This document shows positions 43,667-52,877 of a stretch of DNA of 64,000 bases, in pieces (position 1 is the stretch's first letter; every line of letters starts with the position of its first letter). Made by a program: the position numbers and the translations under genes. The DNA comes from Verrucomicrobiota bacterium (GTDB taxonomy: Bacteria; Verrucomicrobiota; Verrucomicrobiia; Opitutales; Opitutaceae), in NCBI GenBank assembly GCA_016721945.1, contig JADKHC010000018.1, forward strand, positions 51,403 to 115,402, written 5' to 3'. Under the pieces are notes generated by a model, which had not been told where the DNA came from, did no database searches, and was given only the letters and a program-made list of their open reading frames with translations.

Positions 43667-44365
43667 TCAGAGCAATCCGCGGCTGGCTTTGTGCTCGAGG
43701 ATGGCATCGAGCTCCTTGCGCAACGCTTTTGGTTTGCCGCGGAAGGAGGGCATGAGCGCAAGCCAGTTATAGATTTCCTCTCGCAAGTGTTTCGGCATGA
43801 CGGGTTCGATGGCGACGACGCGATCGAGTGCGCGGACGCAGGCTTCGGCAATGCGTTCGCACATGTGCTGTCCGTCGGCGGTGCTATGCTGGCCGGCGAG
43901 GCGCACAATCTCGTCTTGAGGTTTGGTTCGGCGGCTCTTCATCGTGGTTTTATAGAGGCCGAGGCTGTCCACAATGACGTTGGTGGTGCGCGGGTAGAAA
44001 CTCGTCATGAGGTTCCACGGATCGGCGCGCTGGTCGCCGCCGTGGCGAAAATCGCTGCGTAAAATCACGGACGGGATGTCGGCGAACTTCGCGAACATGA
44101 ACTCCACGACGGTGCCGGAATCGAGCTCGGTGCCGTCGTAGTTGAAGAGGCCGAGGTCGCAACGTAGTAGCGTGAGAATGTCCTGATCGCGAATCGACTT
44201 GGCGGTGTTGCCGCGCTGTTCGAGGTTTTGCGGCAGTACGCAGAGGTAGCGGCCGTGCGATTTTTCGTAGATGGCCTCGGCGAGGTAGGCGTTGCCGATG
44301 AGGTGCTTGAGGCTGAAGAGCTCGCTCGCAAAATAGACGGTGTAGCTCTTGATGTTTTTGGCCAT
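43667..44365 (-). CDS. Nucleoside 2-deoxyribosyltransferase-like protein
   Basis: A 232-residue protein with the NDT/YAAPS-like layout. The starter strand is SYTVYFASELFSLKHLIGNA, and the catalytic part is LGLFNYDGTELDSGTVVEFM, where D and E match the base-binding and nucleophile residues. Family members exchange the base of a deoxynucleoside or cleave it. Together with upp it would recycle nucleobases. A DUF4062-like alternative is possible, and the C-terminal third (helical, RGKPKALRKELDA) is not family standard. Confidence 0.72.
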   Translation of the reverse strand: MAKNIKSYTVYFASELFSLKHLIGNAYLAEAIYEKSHGRYLCVLPQNLEQRGNTAKSIRDQDILTLLRCDLGLFNYDGTELDSGTVVEFMFAKFADIPSVILRSDFRHGGDQRADPWNLMTSFYPRTTNVIVDSLGLYKTTMKSRRTKPQDEIVRLAGQHSTADGQHMCERIAEACVRALDRVVAIEPVMPKHLREEIYNWLALMPSFRGKPKALRKELDAILEHKASRGLL

Positions 44366-44523
44366 GCTGGGGTGTGGGAGATTGAGATGAGCAAGCGAAG
44401 AAACGCGGGCGATCTCAATGGAAAATTCGAGGCGGCCACTGGAAACCCGATCTGTAAAAATGGCAACTGAGTGCAGAATCGCTTTGCGCAAGCGCGATTT
44501 TGCGCGAGGGTTCGTTCGCCAGC

Positions 44524-45375
44524 ATGGAACAAGCGACCGTCATCTATCTCACGAACATCGTTATCATCTGCATTCTGGCCAGTATGATTTCTCATTACTG
44601 GCTGAGGCAGGGTCGTTCGTCGGCGATGTTTTTCTGGATGATTTCGGCGTGGATTTTGGCTCTGGCAGATGTCTTTTTTGCGACACGGCCAATCCTGCCG
44701 AATTGGGCGGGGCGGCTGGTTCCGACGTTGTTGGTCACGATTGGACATGCGGGTTTGCTGATGGGTGCGCGAATGACTGCGGGACTCGAAACCCGTTGGT
44801 GGAAACTGGCCGTGGCGATACTCATCCATGGCGCGGGCTTGACGTATTTCCTGTTCAATAGTGGGCATTCCGAGTGGCGCATGGTTTTCAATGGCATCGT
44901 CTGGGCCTCGTTCTCCATCGCCTCCTGCGTGAGTTTGCGGCAAGGACCAAAGGTTTTTTGCTCGTCGCTCTTCTCGCCCTGCCGCGCCTTTTTCCTGCAC
45001 GGGGCCTTCCATGTTTTTCGTCTCGTTTTTGCCACGCTCTGCGTCGTGAACAGCTGGCCGCAGGCCAACGAGTGGCTCCAAGTCGTCAGCGATTTCGAAG
45101 TCAGCTTTTTCATGGTCGCCCTCTTCGTCGGTCTGCTGATGGCCAACCTTCAGTTGCGCAATCTGGAGCTCTCCAACGCGCTCGCCGAAGTCCAGACCCT
45201 GACCGGGCTGCTGCCAATCTGCGCGTGGTGCAAAAAGGTCCGTGACGACGATGGCTATTGGCAACGGGTTGAGGACTATCTCGCTTCCCGCAGCCAACTC
45301 AAATTTACCCACGGCATATGCACGGACTGCTACAACGAGCAGCGGCCAAAATCAAAGAAGTGCACCAGCGTTTAG
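44524..45375 (+). CDS. Seven-helix membrane protein with C-terminal zinc-ribbon-like sensor tail
   Basis: A 283-residue protein. About seven hydrophobic segments occupy residues 1-220 (VIYLTNIVIICILASMISHY first). A coiled linker follows (LRNLELSNALAEVQTLTGLL). The tail PICAWCKKVRDDDGYWQRVE and HGICTDCYNEQ has two Cys-x2-Cys pairs, the four-Cys motif that closes many PAS- and response-regulator-based sensor proteins. No catalytic output is visible. The layout suggests a membrane sensor passing signal through the tail. The ATG at 44524 is preferred over one eight codons upstream. Confidence 0.7.
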   Translation: MEQATVIYLTNIVIICILASMISHYWLRQGRSSAMFFWMISAWILALADVFFATRPILPNWAGRLVPTLLVTIGHAGLLMGARMTAGLETRWWKLAVAILIHGAGLTYFLFNSGHSEWRMVFNGIVWASFSIASCVSLRQGPKVFCSSLFSPCRAFFLHGAFHVFRLVFATLCVVNSWPQANEWLQVVSDFEVSFFMVALFVGLLMANLQLRNLELSNALAEVQTLTGLLPICAWCKKVRDDDGYWQRVEDYLASRSQLKFTHGICTDCYNEQRPKSKKCTSV

Positions 45376-45380
45376 GCCGC

Positions 45381-45453
45381 TAGAGGGTGGAGCCCGTTGT
45401 CCCTAACGGGCTGTTTGGGTACGATTCGAAGCAAGCCCGATGAAGACATCGTT
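45381..45453 (+). repeat. Paired palindromic repeat (BIME-like), copy A
   Basis: TAGAGGGTGGAGCCCGTTGT then CCCTAACGGGCT forms one arm, and CAAGCCCGATGAAGACATCG part of a second. The reverse complement of 50054-50138 matches it over most of its length. Confidence 0.7.
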
Positions 45454-45509
45454 CCCGCTAGGCGTAGCCAACGTGCCAACCAGATGAATGCTTGGTGCTA
45501 TCCGATGGT

Positions 45510-47912
45510 TTATGGTTTAAGCGTAAGCGTGTGAACCGCTGTGCCGGGAAGGAACGGCGTTGGCTCGCCTTTCAGCCAAGCTTCATGGCCTGCTCGGTAA
45601 AATGGAGATAACGGGTGGCCGCTCTGGCCGCCGGGCATGTGGAAAATGCCTTCGTCTTCGTGCCCGGGTGAAACCACAAAGCGCTCGGATGCTCCCGAAG
45701 TGGGCGATTGCACGCGTGGCATATTGTTGTCTCCGGGCAATGGATCGGCAGGCATGTTCATCCAGCTGCCGAGCAGGCCGGGTAACGCGCTGCTAAGTGG
45801 GTGCTTAATTTGCGCCGCATTGTGTTGGCCCCAAGTGGCGCGGGCGATGGTGCTGTGTTCCTGGTCGATATCTTCGGCCACATCGTCGACTGCCGCGAGC
45901 AGCAGGTCGTCCCAGCTGCCGTAATCCTGGCCGAGCAAGTGCGGTGGTTTTTGGTTAACCATTTCCCAGAGTGCAGGCTCGTAATGGAAGCGCCTGAATT
46001 TGAATTCTGGATACGCGTCGTAGCACGGCTCGAACACCACGGGTAGTACGCGATCCACGACTTGCTGGTGGAAAGCAGCGATGATGCGGTAGCTCACGGA
46101 GTCGACGCTAGCTCGGCCTTCCCATTTTTCAGCGGCGGCACGCAGACGGGCGCGGTCTTTGCTTTTTGCGACGGCATCCGGGTCGAGGAGGCGGAGGAAG
46201 AGTTGGTGCCAGCGTTCGAGGTAGGGCGCTTGCACGTCGAGCTGAACTGCGAGCAGGTCACGCGGCGTGGCTTTGCCGAGAGCCGTCAGTTCGTCGCGGA
46301 TACGCCCCGCGCGCATCGGTTGCTCATAACCGCCGTCGCCGAGGACACGCAGGATTTCTCCGCCGAATAGACGCTGGTTGCCAGACCAGAGGCGGCCGTC
46401 GGCCGGAGCGATGGCGGTAGGGATTGTTTCGGGAGGCAGAAAGCCGTCCCACTTGCGATCGCCATAACTCCAGGCGGCGGGCAGGCGGCCGTCGTAACCG
46501 ATGCGTTTTGGCAGACGGCCGCAGATCGTCCAGCCGATGGTGCCGGTGGTGTCTGCTACGAGAAAGTTTTGGGCGGGTGTACCCGTTCGGTGAGCGATTT
46601 CGATGGCCTCTTGTACGGTTGAGGCGGACTCCAGCGCGAAGAGGTTGAAATTGGTGGCCTCGGGATCTTGGGCGACCCACTTGAGTGCGAGATCGCGTTT
46701 GTCGGCATTGGTGCCGACGACCGGGCCCCAGCAGGTCCATGAATATTCGACGACCTCGGGTTTTTCACCTCGAACGAGGATGGTTTCCGCACGTTTTTCG
46801 TACATCGCAACGTCGTTGTGGGTTGAATACGTGCCAGGTCCGGCGGCGCGGTTGAGTACGATCAGATCTGCGGTGTCTGCGTAGGAGTTGGTAAAGCCCC
46901 AGGCGATGCTGCCGTTGCTGCCGGCGACGACGAACGGCGTGCCGGGAAGCGTGACGCCGGTTACTCGGGTTTCTCCCTGGCCGTTGGTTGCGGGAAAGAC
47001 GAGCGAGGCGCGGTACCAGATGTTGGGCACGCGCAGGCTGAGGTGCATGTCGTTCGCGAGCAGGGCCGAGCCGGTGGCGGTGCGGGCGCCATCGAGAGCA
47101 AAGGCGTTGGAGCCGGGCAGGACGTCGGAGTACTCGCTTTGACGGAGCGCGGCAGTTTTTTCTTCGGTCGTATAAACGCGTTTGCGGATATCGATCATGC
47201 GCTCGGTGGGCATGGGCGCGAGGAGTGCTGTGGTGCCATCGAGCGCGGCATCGTCCGGGCCGATGAGCGGGGCGAAGTAGGCGAGGGCGGACTGGCCCAG
47301 CGTGTCGCGCAAGGCGGCGAGCGATTGTTCGTAGCCAGCGTCCTCGTCCTGCAGGTCGAGCGTCATGGCGTAGATCATGAGCACGCTGTCTTCAGGCTTC
47401 CATGCCTGGGGAGTGGTTCGGGTAAGGATATACTCGAAAGGTTTTGTGCTGAGCTTGGTTAGGCCGGTGTTCACTCCTTCGGTGTAGGCTTCGACCAGTG
47501 CGTGGATATCGGGGGCGAGGCTCGCTAGGACTTTTTGTGCGAGCGTACGAAAACCGTGGATACGCACTTGCTTGTCGTGGGGCAGGGCTTTCTTGCCGAA
47601 AAGTTCGGCGAGTTCGCCGGCGGCATGGCGACGGGTGCAGTCCATCTGGAAGAACCTATCCTGTGCGTGGAGAAAGCCGAGGGCGCGGGCAACATCGAGG
47701 CGTTGCGAGCCGCGAATGGTTGGCACGCCCTGCGCATCGCGCTCCACCGTCACGGGCGCACTGAGGTTGGCGATTTTCGCCGAACCATCGAGCAGCGGCA
47801 GGCTGGCGCGCATCTTGACGTAGAACCAGGCGGCGAGGGCGAGTGCGACGAAGAGCAGCACACTGGCCGCGCTGGCCAGCAGGCGCAGGCGTTTGGCGGT
47901 GACGGGTTTCAT
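45510..47912 (-). CDS. Penicillin acylase-family N-terminal-nucleophile hydrolase
   Basis: An 800-residue periplasmic-type enzyme. One N-terminal membrane segment (LLASAASVLLFVALALAAWF) precedes the alpha part (VTVERDAQGVPTIRGSQRLD; ARALGFLHAQDRFFQMDCTR). The maturation site is LPGSNAFALDGARTATG, with catalytic Ser268. The Asn/Arg contact segment (GFTNSYADTADLIVL) and FVVSPGHEDEGIFHMPGGQS follow near the end. It cleaves itself to expose Ser268 and hydrolyses amides such as acyl-homoserine lactones or N-acyl amino acids; the real substrate is unknown. Length is normal for the family. A stand-alone gene. Confidence 0.93.
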   Translation of the reverse strand: MKPVTAKRLRLLASAASVLLFVALALAAWFYVKMRASLPLLDGSAKIANLSAPVTVERDAQGVPTIRGSQRLDVARALGFLHAQDRFFQMDCTRRHAAGELAELFGKKALPHDKQVRIHGFRTLAQKVLASLAPDIHALVEAYTEGVNTGLTKLSTKPFEYILTRTTPQAWKPEDSVLMIYAMTLDLQDEDAGYEQSLAALRDTLGQSALAYFAPLIGPDDAALDGTTALLAPMPTERMIDIRKRVYTTEEKTAALRQSEYSDVLPGSNAFALDGARTATGSALLANDMHLSLRVPNIWYRASLVFPATNGQGETRVTGVTLPGTPFVVAGSNGSIAWGFTNSYADTADLIVLNRAAGPGTYSTHNDVAMYEKRAETILVRGEKPEVVEYSWTCWGPVVGTNADKRDLALKWVAQDPEATNFNLFALESASTVQEAIEIAHRTGTPAQNFLVADTTGTIGWTICGRLPKRIGYDGRLPAAWSYGDRKWDGFLPPETIPTAIAPADGRLWSGNQRLFGGEILRVLGDGGYEQPMRAGRIRDELTALGKATPRDLLAVQLDVQAPYLERWHQLFLRLLDPDAVAKSKDRARLRAAAEKWEGRASVDSVSYRIIAAFHQQVVDRVLPVVFEPCYDAYPEFKFRRFHYEPALWEMVNQKPPHLLGQDYGSWDDLLLAAVDDVAEDIDQEHSTIARATWGQHNAAQIKHPLSSALPGLLGSWMNMPADPLPGDNNMPRVQSPTSGASERFVVSPGHEDEGIFHMPGGQSGHPLSPFYRAGHEAWLKGEPTPFLPGTAVHTLTLKP

Positions 47913-47999
47913 AGCCGGCCAACTTAGGCGGCGTCAGTTGGTCCGGCCAGAGATTTTTGCGGCGGGCGAAACGTCGGGCCCCGCGATGGGCCGATGCAC

Positions 48000-48455
48000 T
48001 TAACTGAGCCGGGTTTTTTCGGGATCGCGGCCCTCGTCGACTTCGATGAAATCAAAAAACGTCAGAATATCGCGACGCCCCTCAAGCCCGAATTCGCGCA
48101 GGCGTTCCTGAAGGCGCTCGTTGGCCGCGTCGCGCCAGCCGCGTTTTGCCATGAACATATTCCAGATATCGTATTGTTCGTCGGTACGGGCTCCACCTTT
48201 TTCATGGCACCAGGCGAGGATTTGTTCGTCGGTTTTCCCGGCAAGAACCTGAGCGACGATTTCAGCGTGGCTCACGCCAAGGAAGCGGCAGCAGCGTGCG
48301 TCGAAGACGTTGGGCTGCGCTTCGCCGTAATTTTCCAAGTAGTCGGCGGGGAGTTTTCCGACGGCATGCAGGCGAATCTTGTCGAGCATGCGGCCGAAGT
48401 AGACGAGACGGCCGACTTTGATGTAGGGACTGCGGAGACCGGGAATGTTAGCCAT
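48000..48455 (-). CDS. DUF5069 protein, copy 1
   Basis: A 151-residue DUF5069 protein. It starts IPGLRSPYIKVGRLVYFGRM, and LDKIRLHAVGKLPADYLENY and DARCCRFLGVSHAEIVAQVL are family segments. Small all-helical proteins of unknown role, abundant in Verrucomicrobiota. A paralogue lies at 61896-62357 with the related ending FDFIEVDEGRDPE versus VPDLIDFDEGRID. No operon partner is evident. Confidence 0.85.
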   Translation of the reverse strand: MANIPGLRSPYIKVGRLVYFGRMLDKIRLHAVGKLPADYLENYGEAQPNVFDARCCRFLGVSHAEIVAQVLAGKTDEQILAWCHEKGGARTDEQYDIWNMFMAKRGWRDAANERLQERLREFGLEGRRDILTFFDFIEVDEGRDPEKTRLS

Positions 48456-48520
48456 GGTGAAAACAGGGTGTGCGCGAGCGAGGTCACGCCAATCTCAAAT
48501 CACTTGGTGATCGTGACAGT

Positions 48521-48754
48521 TTAGCGACGGGCGTACAGGTATACTCCCGTGCAGAGTGCGGCAAACGCGACTGTCGGTGCGATCACCCAGAGCGGATGAA
48601 AAGGCAGCGTGTAGTGCGCACAGGCCCACCAGACGACTACGGACTTTATGCCGATCAAGGCCCAACCGCCAATAATCAGACGCGTTGCCCACGGGCTGTT
48701 TTTTGGCGACTCGCTCGTGTGTATTTCTTTTATGAAAGGAGAACCGGTTTTCAT
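48521..48754 (-). CDS. Small two-helix membrane protein, unknown
   Basis: A 77-residue protein: a polar N-terminus (MKTGSPFIKEIHTSESPKNS), then two helices (WATRLIIGGWALIGIKSVVV; IAPTVAFAALCTGVYLYARR). No family recognised. The ATG at 48754 is favoured. It stands alone between divergent genes. Confidence 0.6.
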   Translation of the reverse strand: MKTGSPFIKEIHTSESPKNSPWATRLIIGGWALIGIKSVVVWWACAHYTLPFHPLWVIAPTVAFAALCTGVYLYARR

Positions 48755-48920
48755 AGGGCGAAAGGCGTGCAGGGGGTTGCAGGTATAAACGGCCCACAAT
48801 ACGCAGAAAACCGTTTGTTAAAAGGCGTGGTCGTAGATTACTTACACGAGGATATCTTAATGGAACCCGCGCCCGAATTATCCATCAAAGTAAGCTGTCC
48901 TTTAATCCCCCGTATCCACC

Positions 48921-49457
48921 ATGAAAACACAACGCATTCTCCTCGTGGCCGCACTTTCTTGCGCAACCACTTTGTTTGCTGCTCCGCCTGCCGCTCCCGG
49001 CGCCCGCGTCGAAGTGATTTTTGAGCAACCCGAGAAATACACCGACGTCAAAGATTCCTTCACGGGCACCGAGAAAGGCCGCGACGGTTATCTCGCTGAG
49101 CTCAAAACCCATGTTCAGGAGCGTGCGCTTCGCCGCCTCGGCCCTGGCCAGACGCTCACGTTCACCTTTACCAACATCGACATGGCTGGAGATTTCGAGC
49201 CCGGGCGCGGGCCCAGCTTTGACGATATCCGGATCGTGAAAGATATCTATCCGCCGCGTATAAACTTCAGTTACAAGCTCGTCGACGAAAGCGGTGAAGT
49301 ACTGAAAGAAGGCCAGGAAAAGCTTGTCGACCTGTCCTTTCAAATCTCGGCAAGTCCGATCAACACGGGCGACACCCTGCGCTATGAAAAAGCCCTGCTC
49401 GACAACTGGCTGCGCGACAAAATCCAACTGCCAAAAGCTGCCGCCGCCAAGAAATGA
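48921..49457 (+). CDS. DUF3016 periplasmic protein
   Basis: A 178-residue protein with a signal peptide (MKTQRILLVAALSCATTLFA, cleavage near AAP). Its core, VEVIFEQPEKYTDVKDSFTG, and FTNIDMAGDFEPGRG with DIRIVKDIYPPRINFSYKLV are the DUF3016 signature (beta-rich, possibly metal or ligand binding). The function is unknown. It is followed 37 nt later by an S4-domain protein. Confidence 0.88.
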   Translation: MKTQRILLVAALSCATTLFAAPPAAPGARVEVIFEQPEKYTDVKDSFTGTEKGRDGYLAELKTHVQERALRRLGPGQTLTFTFTNIDMAGDFEPGRGPSFDDIRIVKDIYPPRINFSYKLVDESGEVLKEGQEKLVDLSFQISASPINTGDTLRYEKALLDNWLRDKIQLPKAAAAKK

Positions 49458-49494
49458 ACGCAGGCTTAGCCGCGTCTCCATCAACTAAAACAAC

Positions 49495-49890
49495 GTGGCC
49501 GCCGAGGCACCACTGACTGACCGCCTCGATAAATGGCTCTGGGCCGTGCGTCTTTTCAAGACGCGCGGCCTTGCTGCAGATGCGTGCCGGGCAGGAAGCG
49601 TGCAAGTGAGCGGCCAGCCAGCCAAGCCCTCGCGCGACCTGCGCGGCGGTGAAACTATAACCGTTCACCAGGGGTTAATCACGCGGACGCTTCTGGTCAG
49701 GGGCCTCCCGCTGCGCCGCGTTGGCCCCAAACTCGCGGCCGACTATTGCGAAGATCAGACGCCGCCGGAGGAATTTGCCAAAGCGCGCAAGGAACCCGTA
49801 CAGCAATTCCTCGCTCGCGAAAAAGGTTTGGGCCGCCCGACCAAGCGCGACCGCCGTGAGATCGACCGGCTACTCGACGCGGAAATTTAG
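49495..49890 (+). CDS. hslR: S4-domain RNA-binding protein (Hsp15-like)
   Basis: A 131-residue protein from a GTG start. The S4 domain RLDKWLWAVRLFKTRGLAAD, with AGSVQVSGQPAKPSRDLRGG, is followed by a basic tail (LGRPTKRDRREIDRLLDAEI). Hsp15 rescues stalled 50S subunits carrying peptidyl-tRNA after heat shock. The GTG start is supported by family length and by placement just after the DUF3016 stop. The tail with FLAREKGLGRPTKRDRR is typical of HslR. Confidence 0.85.
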   Translation: MAAEAPLTDRLDKWLWAVRLFKTRGLAADACRAGSVQVSGQPAKPSRDLRGGETITVHQGLITRTLLVRGLPLRRVGPKLAADYCEDQTPPEEFAKARKEPVQQFLAREKGLGRPTKRDRREIDRLLDAEI

Positions 49891-50565
49891 AGCGGCATAC
49901 AGAAATCCTGTAACCGCTGGATGAGAGGGGACCGATGTCGCCGACCTCGCAGAGGCCGGTGTTCGGAGTGTCACGGGATCGCCGACCCCGACTCACCTGA
50001 GCTTAGCTGTAACGATGCAGGTAAAGCATGGCCTCCAGTGGGGAGTTGTGTGCAGAAGGTGGAGCCCGATGTCTCCATCGGGCTTGATCGGAATCGCACC
50101 CAAACCAGCCCGTTAGGGACAACGGGCTCCACCCTCTACTGCATCGTCACAGGTTAGTATGCGCCGGAATTCTAACCCGAACCAGCGTGGACCCACTAGG
50201 CAATAGCCAGGTCTGCTACAAAACATATACTATATACATAATATGTATATAAGCGGTTGGAGCCGGGTGTTTTGTAAATTCGATGTGACATATAATAATT
50301 ATATTGGCTTCAGGGAACTTATTCAATTGCTGTTGCGTGATTGTATAAAATGGGGGCCGTCGCAAACAGCGACTCCCCGATTACCCCAAACGAACCTTTC
50401 CACCCCTGGCCTCCTTTACCCCCGCACGTACTGCGGGCGAAGCATCACCATCTCCAGCAGATACTAACGCTAAGGCGAATACCGCCTTAAGCGCAGTTGA
50501 AATGCACAAGAATAGATCACAACAACACTATGAATATGTTTAGAAGTATAATCGCAGGAGACGCC
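49891..50565. other. Intergenic region before the GH8 gene
   Basis: It holds the BIME-like repeat copy B (50054-50138), a perfect 9-bp A/T palindrome ATATACATA-A-TATGTATAT (50232-50250), a GTCGC-AAACA-GCGAC hairpin near 50360 and a CGCTAAGGCG/CGCCTTAAGCG hairpin (50468-50493). A likely SD AGGAG at 50556-50560 sets the GH8 start. No gene is seen. The left 250 bases are GC-rich; the rest is A/T-rich like the GH8 gene. Confidence 0.55.
50054..50138 (-). repeat. Paired palindromic repeat (BIME-like), copy B
   Basis: Two arms: GGAGCCCGATGTCTCCATCG then GGCTTGAT, and CAGCCCGTTAGGGACAACGG then GCTCCACCCTCTA. The whole matches copy A (45381-45453) in inverse orientation. Confidence 0.7.
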
Positions 50566-52797
50566 ATGCTGCTGATGGCCTCCTTACGGAAATTTATATT
50601 TTCCGTTGCAGTCAGTTTGCCATTATTGGCAAGCTTTTCCCCGCTCGAAGCTCAAACCCTCAGGAAATTGCCGTATGTCGGGGGTGCCGAACAGGTAGTT
50701 AACGAAGATCCAGGCTATTTGTATGATCAGTATATCGAATGGCGGAATCACTACGTTGTAGATGGCTACCACCCGATGGGTTTTCTTTCTGGAAAACGGG
50801 TGATGCGCGATGCCTCCAGCGATTATGATACAGTGTCTGAAGGCCAAGCCTACGGCATGTTGCTGGCGGTCTATTGCGACGATCAGGAAACTTTCGACCA
50901 ACTGTATCGTTATGCGATGGATCATTTCGACCCGGAGAAAGGCTTGATGCATTGGCTGCAGAACAAGTATGGGACAAATATCAGCGAGTTCGGGCTTCCG
51001 ATCGATAGCCAAGGTGCTGCGTATATATATCGAAAAGTTAACGAGCTTAAGTTGCCAATTACCGTAATCCCAAAAATAATCGATTCCTCAGATCCCTTGT
51101 GGGGAATTATTCCCGAGGCCTACCGTTCCGCCGACGGCTCATCGGCAATTATTCCTCCTACCTATCTATATAATGAGCCGGATCGCACTGCATCCCTTCC
51201 CTCGGCCGATTACATCAAGGCAGCTCATTATAACCGCAATTATAGTGCTGCTCCCGATGCCGATTTGGATATCGCTACTGCGCTTTGTTTTGCTAACCGT
51301 AAGTGGGGATGGTCTAATACTTTGAACTCTGATTATCGGGATTTGGCGGCCCAAATGATCAAATCGTTTATGGACCACGAAACGGAGACACTCAGCTCCA
51401 ACGCTGGAAAAAGTGCGGGGCATCGTTTCCAGAAAGCAGGTAATGCCTGGGGATCAAACTTTGTCTGGAATCCCAGTTATTTTATGCCGGCCTGGTTCGA
51501 GGTATACATCAAATTCATTCAGGAGAATAAAAGCGCAGTCCAAGGTGCATTTAATGGGCAAGCCGATGAATATATCGCCATGATCCAAGATCTGTTGAAG
51601 ACCATGACAGCCCACATGGGGCTTATTCGCAGAAAGTCAAACGACACACTATATCCCGATTGGTGTGATACGAGTGATCCTTATCCATTGGGCAAAGTCC
51701 AGAAGGTTAGCCCCAGTAAACAGGGCGTGAGTGATCGTTTATATTACTTGGATGAAAACGAAGACGACGTAATTGATGACCGAAATGGTGATGGCAGGAT
51801 AACAACAGCCGATGCCTACAGGATGCAGAGTTTCAATTTTTACTATGATGCTGTTCGTGTACCCTGGCGCATGGGCATGCACTATGCCTGGAACGGCGGC
51901 AAGTATTCGGAATATTACATGGCGGCTTACAATGTTGCTCGGTTCTTCTATCCGAAGTTTTATGAGAACAACATTGTTGACGGGTATTCAATGAAAGGTG
52001 GTGAGTGGAACATCGATGATCGAGATGGCTTTCAAGTTACAGAAGAAGGCTCTTGCATGCGCAAAGATATTATCGCCAAAGGTACTGCTAAGAATAAGAA
52101 CAGCCCCACCTTCATCGCCATGATCGGCGCGGCCAGCCTGGCCTATGGCGATCCAAGCTACACCCAAGGCCTCTACGATTTGCTGAAATATCAATGCCAA
52201 TCTCCACTAATCGATGACAAGACAGGCAAACCCACCAATTTCAATTATTATGGGAACACCTTACGACTGTTGTCCATGTTGTACATGACCGGCTATATGG
52301 CGGACTATTCAGTGAAACCCGCCAACTTGCGAGTAGGTGAGACCTGCCTCGATAGCAACGACTGGACGGGTAATATGTCAATGCAGTTGCAGGTAAGAAA
52401 TACCGGGAAAGAGTCTGCCAGCCTTTCTAATATTACATTGAAATATTGGTTTTCTGATGACCGTTCGACAACGGATGGCGCTATTGCCGAAGTGGACTAT
52501 GCGTTTATCTCTACGCCCAGTTATGTACGCGTTTGGGCTAATGCGACCGTCAGTATTGTCGATCAAGCGGGTCAAAACCGTTGCATGACGATCACGTTCC
52601 CTGGTAGCACGGAAAATTTGCCACCGAATGGCCAGCTGGAGCTCCAAATTAGAATCCATAAAGAAAACTACATGGCCGACTTTTATCAGCCCAATGATCA
52701 TTCGTTCACTCCAAATACGCAGGGGACTTGGAACCGGAATATCACTGCCTATTACAAGTGGGAAAAAGTATGGGGATATGAACCTGGTACGGAGTAA
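50566..52797 (+). CDS. Glycoside hydrolase family 8 cellulase with C-terminal CBM3
   Basis: A 743-residue secreted enzyme: signal peptide (MASLRKFIFSVAVSLPLLAS) to SPLEAQ. The GH8 domain (~residues 45-580) has the acid Glu92 in TVSEGQAYGMLLAV and the DADLDIATALCFAN segment with the second acid. The C-terminal CBM3 (~600-743: NMSMQLQVRNTGKESASLSN; FYQPNDHSFTPNTQGTWNRN) would bind cellulose. An EF-hand-like stretch, DENEDDVIDDRNGDGRITTA, sits in the GH8 body and resembles a dockerin-type calcium loop. It cuts beta-1,4-glucan. AGGAG at 50556-50560 supports the ATG at 50566, one of several in frame from 50497. Codon use is clearly more A/T-ended than its neighbours, a sign of transfer. Confidence 0.9.
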   Translation: MLLMASLRKFIFSVAVSLPLLASFSPLEAQTLRKLPYVGGAEQVVNEDPGYLYDQYIEWRNHYVVDGYHPMGFLSGKRVMRDASSDYDTVSEGQAYGMLLAVYCDDQETFDQLYRYAMDHFDPEKGLMHWLQNKYGTNISEFGLPIDSQGAAYIYRKVNELKLPITVIPKIIDSSDPLWGIIPEAYRSADGSSAIIPPTYLYNEPDRTASLPSADYIKAAHYNRNYSAAPDADLDIATALCFANRKWGWSNTLNSDYRDLAAQMIKSFMDHETETLSSNAGKSAGHRFQKAGNAWGSNFVWNPSYFMPAWFEVYIKFIQENKSAVQGAFNGQADEYIAMIQDLLKTMTAHMGLIRRKSNDTLYPDWCDTSDPYPLGKVQKVSPSKQGVSDRLYYLDENEDDVIDDRNGDGRITTADAYRMQSFNFYYDAVRVPWRMGMHYAWNGGKYSEYYMAAYNVARFFYPKFYENNIVDGYSMKGGEWNIDDRDGFQVTEEGSCMRKDIIAKGTAKNKNSPTFIAMIGAASLAYGDPSYTQGLYDLLKYQCQSPLIDDKTGKPTNFNYYGNTLRLLSMLYMTGYMADYSVKPANLRVGETCLDSNDWTGNMSMQLQVRNTGKESASLSNITLKYWFSDDRSTTDGAIAEVDYAFISTPSYVRVWANATVSIVDQAGQNRCMTITFPGSTENLPPNGQLELQIRIHKENYMADFYQPNDHSFTPNTQGTWNRNITAYYKWEKVWGYEPGTE

Positions 52798-52834
52798 TAA
52801 CCGTAAGCGGTAACCAAAAGTTACCAGATTTCCG

Positions 52835-52877
52835 TAACCCAAGACCGCCAAAACGGGTGGTCTTGGGTTATTTTTTT
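52835..52877 (+). terminator. Rho-independent terminator of the GH8 gene
   Basis: A 12-bp perfect stem TAACCCAAGACC/GGTCTTGGGTTA with a 12-nt loop, followed by seven T. Confidence 0.92.

Noticed and set aside
50340..50380. c-di-GMP riboswitch upstream of the cellulase
   Set aside because: A short GTCGC/GCGAC hairpin is present but the conserved tetraloop-receptor and GNRA layout of known c-di-GMP aptamers could not be found.
50484..50503. Possible end of another IS1380-like element (CCTTAAGCGCAGTTGAAA)
   Set aside because: It resembles the MITE end but no partner end or target duplication was found within a few hundred bases, and it forms part of a local hairpin.
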